NCBI GenBank assembly: GCA_024500155.1 | Contig: CM044866.1 | Coordinates: 42,523,501 to 42,587,500 of the forward strand | Length of the DNA: 64,000 bases | Reading direction: 5' to 3' | Source: Chenopodium formosanum | Taxonomy: Eukaryota > Streptophyta > Magnoliopsida > Caryophyllales > Amaranthaceae | Shown: piece by piece, positions 34,232 to 46,021 of the stretch | Layout of the letters: the number at the start of each line of letters is the position of its first letter | Numbering within the stretch: position 1 is the first letter of the stretch | Position numbers and translations under genes: made by a program | Notes under the pieces: model-generated | What the model saw: only the letters and a program-made list of their open reading frames with translations | Database searches by the model: none | Told to the model about the DNA's origin: nothing

Positions 34232-37012
34232 ATTTGTAACACCCCCGATTTACTAATTTATAATAAACAAGAATTAAAGTAAAATAAACGACCTTTAAAT
34301 AAATTTGCGGAAGCATACACCTAAATCAGAGGTATTACCGCCACACTTGACAACCTGTCAAGTGTTAAGGCTTACAAAATCCCAATATTACAACCCAATA
34401 AATCTAAGTGAGTTATTTATACAACTTTACAAACTCATTATAGCATACTGATCGAAACACTTGAGCTCCTTTAGTTACGATCACTTGCTTAACCTGCTTA
34501 GAAAATCTTGACTGCTCACCATTATGGACAAATTCCAAAATAGATCGTCGCAGGGCCATCATAAGAAAAAGACATGGCCGCAAACACAAGTAGCACAACA
34601 AAATAACACACACACATCAGCAAAGGCTGAGTAATCACCACATATCAGAACACAGAGTATAGCAAAATAATCAACATTACAAGCTCAATTAAACAATGTA
34701 GTTCGAAACTACATTACACATTGTACTCTGAAAAAAAATAACTTTTATCAACTCAACCTCGAATAATAATACGAACCTTTACTCAATCATCAACTCATAT
34801 AACCCATAAGTGTGTTATGCTCATTGTTCTATACCTAGCCTTGGACATGGGTAATTCGAATAAAACCAACAAGTATAAAAACTTGAATACTCCCAATAAC
34901 TAGAAAATACCTTAAACCAGACCACATACGGGCCAATTCCCACTGTAGGGGACCATAGGAAAATAATTAATAAAGATTGTACCTCATTCTTAACTCATGA
35001 TCATTATCTCCTTACCAACATGCCAAGGACTAAGGTCTATAACGCCGAGCCTCAGACCAAGAATAAAATATAATAATTCTCAACCTTTTGATCTCACACA
35101 TCGATCAAATAATTATTCATAAACAATCTCAACAATGGCACATGTTCCCAAATAAATAACAAACAATTCGGTTCATAATATCTCAACTCTTAAAACACAT
35201 ACTAATAACCCAAATATAATCATATCTCAACCCAAAAATAATACTCTGCATTAATAACCCTAAAACCTTAATAAAACAATACTCCCTATAGCAACAACAT
35301 TAAAACCCTAGAAATTATCAATCGTAAACAATAAAAGTAATACGATACTCATATCCAATCAAGTCATATAATATCAATAATCAATCATGTACATATACAA
35401 ACTTGATCACACGAATTACAATTATAAAATTTACACATAATAATAATACAGAGTACAAAAAATAAATCATATCACACATAATAATATGAAATATAATACA
35501 AACATCTCCAAAGTTTCGTGTGATTACCTTCGTCTAGAACATATGTTAAAGGATCGTCAAAGGTGCATGGCATCGATGTATCCGAGTCACGCAAATTATC
35601 TCTTAGCAAAGATTAAAAATAAAAACATTTGATCATCATATATAATGATGATGTTAAGTGGATAAATTGGTGGAAGTGATTGGATAGATTTTCCACGGAT
35701 AGTTGCAAAGAACAAAATCAATATGAACACCAATGAAACTAAACATACGGCTGTACACTTCTTTCTTTTTTTTTTTTTTTTTTTAAATATAATAACTTTA
35801 TTAGGGTTTCAGATAAGTTATAGTTGTTGATAAAAAGAGTCCTATTTAAAATAAAATAGGGTTCTAAAACTTTCCAAACTCTAAAATAAAAATTATATGA
35901 GATTAGAAAAGTTATTTAATAAATAAATAATTTTTTAAATATAAAATCATAAAATATTCGGGTATTACAACCCGCCCTATAAAATAGGCCTCTACTTTGT
36001 TCTGCTCGTATTCATGTGCGCTTTTCGAATAACATACAAACATTATATTAAACCTACCCTGTTTATCTATGTTGGTTGAATATTAATGCACAAATAATAC
36101 TATTATTGGCGATCACTTGAGTTAAAATCACATTAGCCTAAACCAAATTAATAATTATCTTATTAAGCGTGATTTCAAGTACAAATTCCCTTTAAACCTG
36201 CATAAAAGGCGTGATCAAGCAATAACAATAATACATAAATAATATCAAGCAACATGATAATAAATCAATAATAATAATAACGATAATAGCATGATAAGGC
36301 ATAATAAAGCTTGATAATAATAGCAAGATCCTAGGCATGATACTAACAAGATTAATAACAAATCCTAGCATGTCACTAAACAATAAAGATCAAAGCTTTA
36401 AACCTAACATGGTACTAACATGATATTAGAAAGAGTAAAAGGCACCCTAAACATGATACTAAAAAGCATTAAATAACATCCTAACATGATACTAGGAATT
36501 GAACACATCCTAACATGATACTAGGAATCATAAAACAATAATAAACATGCTTTCTACATTGTGAAAGAAATAGAGAGTAAGCTAATCTACTTACTTTGAA
36601 GCCTCATACCTCTTTCTAATAACAAAATACACAAGTTAGTAAACTTCAATGAAAATAATAAAGAATAATAAAAGAATTAAATTGAAATCAAATTAAATAA
36701 AGTTTTGACTAGTTTTGCACCAAACCCTCAGAAGTTATCAACCTTGCACGTCTAGGGCGAAGGCAACTTCGAACTTGGTTAAGAGATTCAAGATCTTGTG
36801 AATGCGGAATATTGTATTTTGTAAAAAGGCTAGTTTAGAAAGAGAGAGAGAGAAAGTATATTGCTCAAGAGAGAAAAGAGAAAATAAAGGAAGAATTAAT
36901 GAGAATTGATGATAGTTGATGAAAGTTGATTGAGAGAATTGATGATGAAAGTTGATTGAGAGAATTGATGATGAAAGTTGATGGTTGATGAATAAAAACA
37001 GAGGTTCGGACC

Positions 37013-37021
37013 CTATTTATA
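37013..37021 (-). promoter_or_regulatory. LTR TATA box
   Basis: TATAAATAG on the minus strand, 51 bp downstream (in the transcription sense) of the palindrome array in this LTR. Confidence 0.6.
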
Positions 37022-37071
37022 AGAAAAAAATCCGGAAAATCACGGAATTTGATAAGGAATAAAACTCCACG

Positions 37072-37186
37072 CTGTCGCCAGGAATGGACTCTGTCGCGAC
37101 GCGACAATGTCTGTCGCGAGGCGACAGGGTCTGTCGCGTGGCGACAGAGTCTGTCGCGCGGCGACAGACTTGTCGTCTGGCGACAG
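37072..37186. repeat. GC palindrome array in U3 of the 3' LTR
   Basis: Five to six tandem units of the form CTGTCGCGCGGCGACAG (7-bp arms, variable 3-nt centre), separated by a few bases. The 5' LTR has about one unit fewer (44027-44122). The GC-rich array contrasts sharply with the surrounding AT-rich LTR. Confidence 0.85.
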
Positions 37187-37780
37187 CCTGTATAAGCGCG
37201 TTTTTATCTTTACACGGAATCCGATCTTTAATCAGCTTGATCTACGGAATCCGTACAGAAGATAAAATACGTATTTAAGATAATAAAACAATATTTTATT
37301 CCAAATAAAAAAACCTTTAAAGATAATTAATTATTAATCCTATCAATATTAGAATTAAAAAGAACTTTCTAGAAACTTCTAGAAAACTATAATTAATCCT
37401 AATAACTTTAGGAATAACAATTAATATTGGGCCCTCCTCTAGATCATTGGGCCGTATTAAAATAAAGCACCGGGCCCAGTTTAGTATTTTGGCCATAACT
37501 TCCTCAATATTCATCGGAATTGGGCTTATAATATATCGTTGGAAAGGTCTTTTCAAGCCCCATCCAACTACACTATTATTGGACCCTTATCATGGACCAA
37601 AATAAACTGAAATGGACATTTCATAAAATAGAGGTGTTTTCGAAAACAGAAAAAGAGATTTTAATAAAAACTAACCGCAACACTTGACTTTTCACACTTT
37701 CACCTCATTCGATTATGTTTTGACGCGAAAGGTATTCATCACTGGGTTTGGTTTTGGGGAGACACAATTTGGTGTCTACA

Positions 37781-37795
37781 GAAGCCCCCACTTTG
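37781..37795 (-). other. polypurine tract of the Tat/Ogre-like element
   Basis: CAAAGTGGGGGCTTC on the minus strand, directly before the 3' LTR. Confidence 0.8.
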
Positions 37796-38512
37796 ACTGA
37801 GTTTGGAGAAACTTAAGTTTCGAAAACGAAAGTCAAAGTATCGATAGGGACGGAGAATGATTCAAAACGTTCTGCGATTCCAAATCATTCTTATAACACC
37901 GATACCTGTAGAACAATCATTAGTTAAACAGATAAAAGAGTTAAGAAACGCGTATCTTGCACTGTCGAGCACACGTCTCTGAAAGTAACCATCTTTGTTG
38001 CTTCATATGTTGTTTGTGACAACACCCACAGTGCCTTGTGAACGTCATCCTTGAAGATAACCATATGTCGTCGCCTTCAATATTCTTGGTGACAATCCTC
38101 CACAGTATTTCGGGAACATCGTCGAAAATAACTGTATGTCGTCATCTCCTGGGTGTGGCCATATGTCGCCACAGCAGTATGTCGCCGCTATAGACAATCT
38201 CTTCTTTACCTTGAGGGACCACTGAAGGTGACCTTACTTCGCCATCTCCACCATTTGTGACACTACCTCGTCTCGACCGTACTTCGCCGCTAAACAATTT
38301 CTCTTTATGTTGAGACATTGCCAAAGAATCACTTTACCTATTGACCCTTAATATCATTATTTATCATTGCTTTTATATTTGTGCCGGTACTTTGGTGCTT
38401 TTTGCCTTTGTGAACCATTACTTTGGTGCGTTTATTGAACCAATATTTCGGTGCCTTGAACCATTATTCCGGTGCCTTGAACCATTATTTCGGCGCCTTA
38501 TTACGAGCCGCT

Positions 38513-38845
38513 CTTCTCAAATCTTGATGACAACTTCCACAATCTTAGCGGGCGTTGTCGAAGATTGCCCATCTCGTGCTATCTTCTCAAATCTTGATGA
38601 CAACTTCCACAATCTTAGCGGGCGTTGTCGAAGATTGCCCATCTCGTGCTATCTTCTCAAATCAAGTGATAACCTTCACAATCTTAGCGAAAGCTATCAA
38701 AGAACACTTCATCTTGAATCGTTCTTCTCAAATCTAATAATAACCTCCCCAATCATAGTGAAAGCTATTGAAGGTCGCTTCATCTCAAACCGTCCTTCTT
38801 AAATCCAAGCAATAGACTCTTTTCAATCTTAAAGCCCCCTGTTGA
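38513..38845. repeat. 70-bp tandem repeat in the element's 3' UTR
   Basis: Units begin CTTCTCAAATC at 38513, 38583, 38653, 38723 and (as CTTCTTAAATC) 38793. The first two are essentially identical over 70 bp and later ones increasingly diverged. In element orientation they lie about 0.7-1.1 kb before the 3' LTR. Ogre elements are known to carry variable tandem repeats in this place. Confidence 0.85.
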
Positions 38846-40353
38846 AGGCTCCGTGATCTCGAATCTTCAAATCTTCTTCCATCCTAGGAATCGAAATCGT
38901 TGTGAACCGTTATTTTGGTGCTTGCGATGAGCCAATACTTAAGCGCTTTAAGTTAAGTGAGACGATCTTTTGTCAGGTCGATCACTCATTGTGATTGTAA
39001 TCGAGCCGACTACTAAATCATGTCAAATTGCTTATAGGGGCTAACTGGCTTACCAAGGAACCCAAAATTGCTGAGCCAGGTCTATATGACCACATCATGA
39101 AGCCACGTGACCTGTCGCTGCACCAGCGCAAGCCAAAAGTTCCTGTCGCCGCGATATCGCTCCGAACTTTTAATTTGGTCGTTTCCTTACAACCAAATCT
39201 GCTCAAATCTTTTGCAAATTAAGGCTCTTCATCTCCATATAATTTGCTCAAACTTCTCTCATCTTGGAAGAATCTCATATATCTATACTCGCGGTTTTTC
39301 GAAAAAATCCGGAAACATTCTTGCTCGCTGGAATGTACCTGCATCTATATTTTAGACTATAGGACTTTGCTTATCTTTTATTATCTTAGGGTTGACCTAA
39401 GGCTTAGTGTTGCTTGACTCATTGATTTGACATGACTTAACTCAAATCGTTTGACACATGTGTTAGACTCCACTCGATGTGATATGACACGACATGACTC
39501 AATGATTCGTGTGTGAAGTGCGACTTGAAAATGCAAAAAAGCAAAAATTTTCGTCATTTTTGTGGAGGGTACCGACTTTCTCCCGAAAAAGAAAGACGTG
39601 AAAAAGAATCGAAGTGTTTAATGGTGCATGTTGAATGAGCTTAATCAAGTATATGCATTCAATATTGTCCCTCAAGGTGAAAGGATTAATTCCTCCTAAA
39701 CTATCTTAGTTGACTCGATTATGAAAGTATTTAGGTAACTTAGGCATGGAGGCTAAACACTTCATACTTTGATACAATGATGATTATAAGTGATGAGTGA
39801 TGTTGATATGACAAAGCATGCTTCAACATTATGCTAAGACTTCATGACAAAAGGTTCCTAAGGGAAGTATCTTTGGCCATGTATCTGTGATGTGTGTGAA
39901 AGTGACACTAAAGTTAGGCTGCAAAGGCTAAGTGTATGGAAAAGTATTATTTGATAAGAGTCAAATAATGATGACTCTTAGGCTAGGTAGGCTAATGATG
40001 TAAGGATCAAGCCCCCAAGTCTAGCTCTAAGTAAATAGGGATGAGCGTTGGAAATCCCTTGATATGATCATGGTGTAAGTGTGTGAATGTGAAAATGAAT
40101 GCATTTTTATTATGGTCGCACCTCAATATGAGGTTGCCTACGTATCCGTTAGGAATCAGACCAAACGTAGCTCTAGCCGAACCTCGCACAAGTGTGTGTA
40201 TACCTCAAAAAGGTCTTTTAAGGGTTGTAACGTGGTTAGGATAAAGGTTAGAGAAGAAGGGGATAAAGGCTCAAGACCCTAGATAAGCCCCCAAGGTGTG
40301 CAACCTTGCTTTTGAATCTTTGTATTTTTATGCTTGAGGTTTCTCATTTTTGA

Positions 40354-40357
<4 letters not shown>

Positions 40358-40410
<53 letters not shown>
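40358..40410. repeat. poly-T tract (53 nt)
   Basis: Uninterrupted T run. Long Lys-coding frames on the opposite strand are artefacts of it. Confidence 0.9.
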
Positions 40411-40413
<3 letters not shown>

Positions 40414-40613
40414 CTTCTTCTTTGCTTTTGCATTTTTTTTTTTTTTATAAGTGTGGGCAATCCCGATCATGCGGTCTATCACTCACTTGGCATTCATGTT
40501 TCTCAGGCACGGTACCGAGCACTCGATAAGAGACGCAATCTGAGACATGTTCTTATCAAATATATTTTTATATCAAAAACATTGGAACACTTGCCCTTTT
40601 GTACACTTTTATT

Positions 40614-40648
<35 letters not shown>

Positions 40649-42641
40649 GAGATCACTCAAGCTTTCATATTTGGAACTTGCATAAGTTACACACCATCCC
40701 ATCCCAAGGTTAGTAGATGTGGGTTGAAAAAATGAAAGGTCTATCGTTAGACGAGGCTCAAAGTGGTTTATCAAAAAAAGGATTATATATTTGAAGGGTG
40801 AAGATGATATGACATGGCTACAAGGGGTGCCTCAAATCATTGGTATACCTTGTGCTTAATTCGGCGTTTTTTTTGTTTTTGTTTTTTTTTTTTTTTTTTA
40901 ATAATGCAATGATCATATGTGAAGGAAGAAACGCTCATTTTATTAAAAGGGAAAAAGGAAAAACCTATGTAATAAATCTAAGGTAGACAAAGGGTGCCTA
41001 TGCTAGACTTATTGGGGAAAGGTTTGAAAAAAGAAGAAGAAAGCATGAAATCTTAGTGAGAAGCTTGCCTTGTATTTTGTCTCATCATTACTCCTTTTTT
41101 ATTATTATTATTGTCAATCACATGACTCGAACTCGATTCAACATGCATAGATGGGAAGAGATCATGAAAGAATGAAGGGAATGATATGTGTGGAGAAAGT
41201 ATGTAGTGAGGGGGAAGATGATGTAGATGAAGAAATATGAAAGAAAGTATGTGGAGAATAGGAAGAAGATGTAGATGAAGAAATATTGAAGAAATAGGAA
41301 TAGAATGGACCCCCACTCAAATGACGGAAAAATCGACTCATGCATGAACCTAAGACATGGTCATGGTAACATGTACAAAGTGTGTGCTAATACTAATGAG
41401 TGTAGGTGACATGTTAAGACTTGTGTCATGACCATGTGGCTAGACTATGTGACTAGACTTAAGCAAAGACTAAATTAAGACTTCATGTATGTGCATTAAA
41501 CCGGACAGGCTGTGGTATTTTAGTCATAACTTTTAATCTGTGATTCTGATTGGGACGAAACCAACGCCAAATTAAAGATAAAACTCGGGGCTACAGATCC
41601 ATAGGTTATACGACTCGTGGTTCTTCCTAGAACTCTGGCTATGGCCAAAACAAGTTGACGCATGTGCTGTATACGGGAATAAAAATCCGGGTTGACTCAA
41701 AGGAACTATGACTCGATTTTAGGCTTATTTATTAGTTCAAATTAATTAATTAATTAATTAAACAAAGTCCTTTAGTCATTGATTAGTTTATTTAGTCTTT
41801 AACCACAAGTCAAACAAACGGTTAACACATATATAATATATACAAGCAAGGGTGCACAAGTAGTTCACATAGTCACAAGATGAGTTTGCAACCTAACCAT
41901 GGCTCTAGTTCTCTAAAGTTCGAGGATATGGGTTAAGTCAAAAAGGTCCATGGTTAAGAATCCATATGCATTGCACACAAGCCTACCGGGAGGGTTGGAG
42001 CGAATGGACAGGATTCCGCGAGTGCGAGATGAACTCGGACTCGACTCCATGGTTTGGTGGATTCACAAACATTACACGTACCCAAATCTGAACTTTGCAC
42101 ATGATCGTGGGATATTCCATTGGGCAGGTGAAGCAGGAACCCCCAGAGGGTTATTTCCATATGTAGAACACATATGGGTTCAGAAAAGTGAGAAAATGAC
42201 TCAATCAATAAGCAAAATCGAGCCAACAACACTAGAAATGGTCAAAGCAAGAAGGTATTGGAAGAACTTGGCGCCAGACTACAGGGACTGTCGCCGCAAA
42301 AAAGCTTCTGTCGCCAGGCGACAGAAACTTTTTACGGGCGACAAGCCCTGTTTTCTAGATGCTAATTCCTACATGCCTTGGCAAGTTTCTGTGTCCTTCG
42401 AATTTTCCAGATTTCGCATCATCTTTTCGATTCTAGTCATGAAAGATATTTCCCAAATTTCCTACGTGTAAAATTCCTATGGATTGACTCATGGGGTACT
42501 CCCATGAGGACCTTTTAATGCATATGACAATAATGTTAATCAAATCACGCACATGAAATACTTAGAATTTTTCGAGTCTCATCCGCTCATTCTAAATAAT
42601 TGCCAAAATTAAATAAATTTCAGGAATATAAATAGAAATCC

Positions 42642-42659
42642 TCCCCAGTGGAGTCGCCA
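42642..42659 (-). other. primer-binding site, tRNA-Arg type
   Basis: The plus strand TCCCCAGTGGAGTCGCCA matches the acceptor end of plant tRNA-Arg (ACG/UCG isoacceptors, CCCCAGTGGAGTCG plus CCA). It lies 5 bp from the 5' LTR. Confidence 0.85.
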
Positions 42660-43967
42660 AAAACTGTAGGGAATATTTCAAGCGTTATGATAACCCCAAA
42701 CTTGAACCCCACTGTGATCATACACTAAAGTACGGTGGCGTTCCAAAGGGAAAGACAAAGAGCAAAAAGAGTCGCCAACAAGTTTTAAGGAACTTGTACC
42801 TAAAAGACAATCCAAAAGGACCATCAACTACTCCATAAGGTCTTGAACCAAATAGGGTCCGGGGATGAGGGTACGAATCCAATCTACAAAAGAAAGGACC
42901 CGCCCTATAAAATAGGCCTCTACTTTGTTCTGCTCGTATTCATGTGCGCTTTTCGAATAACATACAAACATTATATTAAACCTACCCTGTTTATCTATGT
43001 TGGTTGAATATTAATGCACAAATAATACTATTATTGGCGATCACTTGAGTTAAAATCACATTAGCCTAAACCAAATTAATAATTATCTTATTAAGCGTGA
43101 TTTCAAGTACAAATTCCCTTTAAACCTGCATAAAAGGCGTGATCAAGCAATAACAATAATACATAAATAATATCAAGCAACATGATAATAAATCAATAAT
43201 AATAATAACGATAATAGCATGATAAGGCATAATAAAGCTTGATAATAATAGCAAGATCCTAGGCATGATACTAACAAGATTAATAACAAATCCTAGCATG
43301 TCACTAAACAATAAAGATCAAAGCTTTAAACCTAACATGGTACTAACATGATATTAGAAAGAGTAAAAGGCACCCTAAACATGATACTAGAAAGCATTAA
43401 ATAACATCCTAACATGATACTAGGAATTGAACACATCCTAACATGATACTAGGAATCATAAAACAATAATAAACATGCTTTCTAAAATTGTGAAAGAAAT
43501 AAAGAGTAAGCTAATCTACTTACTTTGAAGCCTCGTACCTCTTTCTAATAACAAAATACACAAGTTAGTAAACTTCAATGAAAATAATAAAGAATAATTA
43601 AAGAATTAAATTGAAATCAAATTAAATAAAGTTTTGACTAGTTTTGCACCAAACCCTCAGAAATTATCAACCTTGCACGTCTAGGGCGAAGGCAACTTCG
43701 AACTTGGTTAAGAGATTCAAGATCTTGTGAATGCGGAATATTGTATTTTGTAAAAAGGCTAGTTTAGAAAGAGAGAGAGAGAAAGTATATTGCTCAAGAG
43801 AGAAAAGAAAAAATAAAGGAAGAATTAATGAGAATTGATGATAGTTGATGAAAGTTGATTGAGAGAATTGATGATGAAAGTTGATTGAGAGAATTGATGA
43901 TGAAAGTTGATTGAGAGAATTGATGATGAAAGTTGATGGTTGATAAATAAAAACAGAGGTTCGGACC

Positions 43968-43976
43968 CTATTTATA
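43968..43976 (-). promoter_or_regulatory. LTR TATA box
   Basis: TATAAATAG on the minus strand, in the 5' LTR, hence the working promoter of the element if active. It lies 51 bp downstream of the palindrome array. Confidence 0.6.
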
Positions 43977-44026
43977 AGAAAAAAATCCGGAAAATCACGG
44001 AATTTGATAAGGAATAAAACTCCACG

Positions 44027-44122
44027 CTGTCGCCAGGAATGGACTCTGTCGCGACGCGACAATGTCTGTCGCGAGGCGACAGGGTCTGTCGCGCGGCGAC
44101 AGGGTCTGTCGCGCGGCGACAG
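44027..44122. repeat. GC palindrome array in U3 of the 5' LTR
   Basis: About four to five units of CTGTCGCGNGGCGACAG, two of them identical (CTGTCGCGCGGCGACAG). Each is a dyad that a dimeric DNA-binding protein could recognise, or that could fold into a cruciform. Confidence 0.85.
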
Positions 44123-44716
44123 CCTGTATAAGCGCGTTTTTATCTTTACACGGAATCCGATCTTTAATCAACTTGATCTACGGAATCCGTACAGAAGATA
44201 AAATACGTATTTAAGATAATAAAACAATATTTTATTCCAAATAAAAAAACCTTTAAAGATAATTAATTATTAATCCTATCAATATTAGAATTAAAAAGAA
44301 CTTTCTAGAAACTTCTAGAAAACTATAATTAATCCTAATAACTTTAGGAATAACAATTAATATTGGGCCCTCCTCTAGATCATTGGGCCGTATTAAAATA
44401 AAGCACCGGGCCCAGTTTAGTATTTTGGCCATAACTTCCTCAATATTCATCGGAATTGGGCTTATAATATATCGTTGGAAAGGTCTTTTCAAGCCCCATC
44501 CAACTACACTATTATTGGACCCTTATCATGGACCAAAATAAACTGAAATGGACATTTCATAAAATAGAGGTGTTTTCGAAAACAGAAAAAGAGATTTTAA
44601 TAAAAACTAACCGCAACACTTGACTTTTCACACTTTCACCTCATTCGATTATGTTTTGACGCGAAAGGTATTCATCACTGGGTTTGGTTTTGGGGAGACA
44701 CAATTTGGTGTCTACA

Positions 44717-46021
44717 CAACCTTAGCCAAACACCCCCACACTTTCAAAAATTTTAAATTTGGACTATAGCCTTTCAAAAGTTCATAGGGGGTTTTGTCCA
44801 ACTTCTTATGGGGCACTCTATTGAGTACATAACAAGCGGAAAGAACCGCTTCTCCCCACAAGTTATCGGGCAAACTGGAACTAAGAAGCATAGCATTCAT
44901 AGTTTCTTTCAAAGATATATTTTTCCTTTCGGCAACACCATTAGATTGGGGTGAGTAAGGTGCACTTGTTTCATGTATAATACCATTGGCCTCACAAAAC
45001 CTTCTAAAGAATTTTTACCATACTCACCACCTCTATCGGTACTAACTCTTTTGATCTTTAGGTCCAATTGATTTTCAACTTCGGCTTTGTACTTTAAAAA
45101 TGCACTTTCGGCTTCATCTTTTGTTTTAAGCAAATACACTTTGGTAAATCGTGAAAAGTCATCAACAAAAGTAATGTAATAATTTTTTCCACCCCTAATA
45201 GTGCATTTTTTAAAGTCTGCTAAATCCGAATGAATCAATTCTAATAGTTTAGTACTTCTTGAGACCACTTGCTTAAACGATTTCATATTAGTATGTTTGG
45301 CCTCAACACAAATTTGGTATTTGTCAAGTTTATCATCCATTGAAAAATTAATCAAATTCATGTCCTTCAATTTTTTCAAGTAAGAAGAGTTAAGGTGGCC
45401 TAAACGGTTGTGCCAAACATCCAAAGACTCAACAATATAAGCAAAAGAAGTACCATTGTTCTCATTCGTAACATTTAACACAAACAAACCATTATTGAGG
45501 TAACCTTTCCCAACAAAGTCACCATTCTTAGACATTACAATCTTGTCGGCCTCAAAGACAAGTTTTAGGCGGGGTTTGTTAAGAAGGGCTCCCGAAACAA
45601 GATTTCTCCTAAGAGAAGGTACATACAACACATTGTTCAAAAACAAAGTTTTTCCGGAGGTGAGTTTAATATGGTCCTTTCCTTTGCCAATTACTCCGGC
45701 GGTGCTACTATTGCCCATGTAGACATGATCCCCATCAGTTGCATCTTCAAACTCAATCATCAAAGCCTTGTTAGCACAAAAATGCCTTGATGCTCCGGTG
45801 TCCAAAATCCACTTAATTTTGTTCTCCACCAAGTTGGCTTCAACCACCACCGCCGCAATGATATCTTCCTTTTCAACAATGTTGGCTTGGGAGGTATTGC
45901 CATCTTTCTCGGCTCCATGCCTTCGGTTGCATTGATATGCTTTGTGTCCAATGATTCCACCCACATAGAGTGCTCCTTCAGGCTTTTGAATTTTGTTGTT
46001 ATGAGTGAAATTTCCTTTGGA
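44717..46021 (-). pseudogene. copia gag zinc-knuckle remnant, protease and integrase (5' half of pol)
   Basis: Protease cuts the polyprotein and integrase inserts the cDNA. The zinc knuckle keeps its His and last Cys (GIIGHKAYQCNRR), but Leu and Gly occupy the first two Cys positions. The protease site is KWILDTGASRHFC. Integrase shows the HHCC-type VWHNRLGHLNSSYLKKLK, then the first catalytic Asp in IHSDLADF and the second in VSTDRGGEYG. A frameshift near 44910-44970 separates the part with the Glu from the final AMLLSSSLPDNLWGEAVLSA and NRVPHKKLDKTPYELLKGY. It stops at the TSD of the Tat/Ogre-like element and continues at 31953. Confidence 0.9.

Larger units (their letters stand above)
32191..35969 (-). 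mobile_element. miniature LTR retrotransposon with 309-bp interior
   Basis: Two LTRs of 1735 bp (32191-33925, 34235-35969), TG...CA ended (TGTAACACCCCCG...GGGTATTACA), TSD ACCCG at 32186-32190 and 35970-35974. The interior has only a primer site and a polypurine tract and no coding sequence. I count about seven substitutions and two small indels between the LTRs, so it is young. The termini TGTAATACCC and GGGTGTTACA (minus strand) and the tRNA-Met primer resemble chromovirus (Tekay/Del-like) gypsy elements. By layout it is TRIM-like, but with unusually long LTRs. Confidence 0.92.
31954..37780 (-). repeat. 3' LTR of the Tat/Ogre-like element, interrupted at 32191-35969
   Basis: Without the miniature element the LTR is about 2.04 kb and nearly identical to 42665-44716. 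Differences include one fewer GAGAGAATTGATGATGAAAG unit and a longer palindrome array. Near-identity means the element is recent, and the insertion into this LTR is more recent still. Confidence 0.92.
37796..42641 (-). other. non-coding interior of the Tat/Ogre-like element
   Basis: No gag, protease, RT, RNase H or integrase motif on either strand. It contains period-70 tandem repeats, shorter TTCGGTGCCTTGAACCATTA-type repeats (38387-38500), T runs at 40358-40410, 40621-40648 and 40871-40899, and a single copy of the CTGTCGCCAGGCGACAG palindrome at about 42308-42326. A 173-codon open frame on the plus strand (41950-42471) is antisense to the element and resembles nothing I know; I treat it as chance. 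Confidence 0.7.
31954..44716 (-). mobile_element. non-autonomous Tat/Ogre-like LTR retrotransposon (LARD type)
   Basis: LTRs TGTAGGG...GTGTCTACA with TSD CAACC at 31949-31953 and 44717-44721. The primer site beside the right LTR matches tRNA-Arg and the polypurine tract lies beside the left LTR, so it reads on the minus strand. A tRNA-Arg site of this form is known from Ogre/Tat gypsy elements. The ~4.9-kb interior has no gag or pol, so movement must depend on enzymes from a relative. The 3' UTR region has 70-bp tandem repeats, also known from Ogre elements. It splits copia pol. Confidence 0.88.
42665..44716 (-). repeat. 5' LTR of the Tat/Ogre-like element
   Basis: 2052 bp and uninterrupted; the best reference copy of this LTR family in the window. 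It begins TGTAGGG and ends GTGTCTACA. Reading on the minus strand: U3, palindrome array (44027-44122), TATA (43968-43976), R/U5. The GAGAGAATTGATGATGAAAG unit is present three times near 43860-43930. Confidence 0.93.

Noticed and set aside
32369..34613. 66-codon frame present twice (32369-32569, 34413-34613)
   Set aside because: LTR duplication of the miniature retrotransposon; no similarity to a protein and identity due to youth.
37072..37186. Regularly spaced palindromic repeats resembling a CRISPR array
   Set aside because: Units of about 17 bp are separated by only 2-5 bp with no unique spacers, in a plant LTR, and vary between LTR copies. It is a tandem palindrome array, not CRISPR.
36192..37556. 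Small conserved ORFs repeated exactly at 43120-44492 (for example those starting MFSDMLGF and MKRPFQRY)
   Set aside because: Their duplication is explained by the two LTRs of one element, not by conservation as genes.
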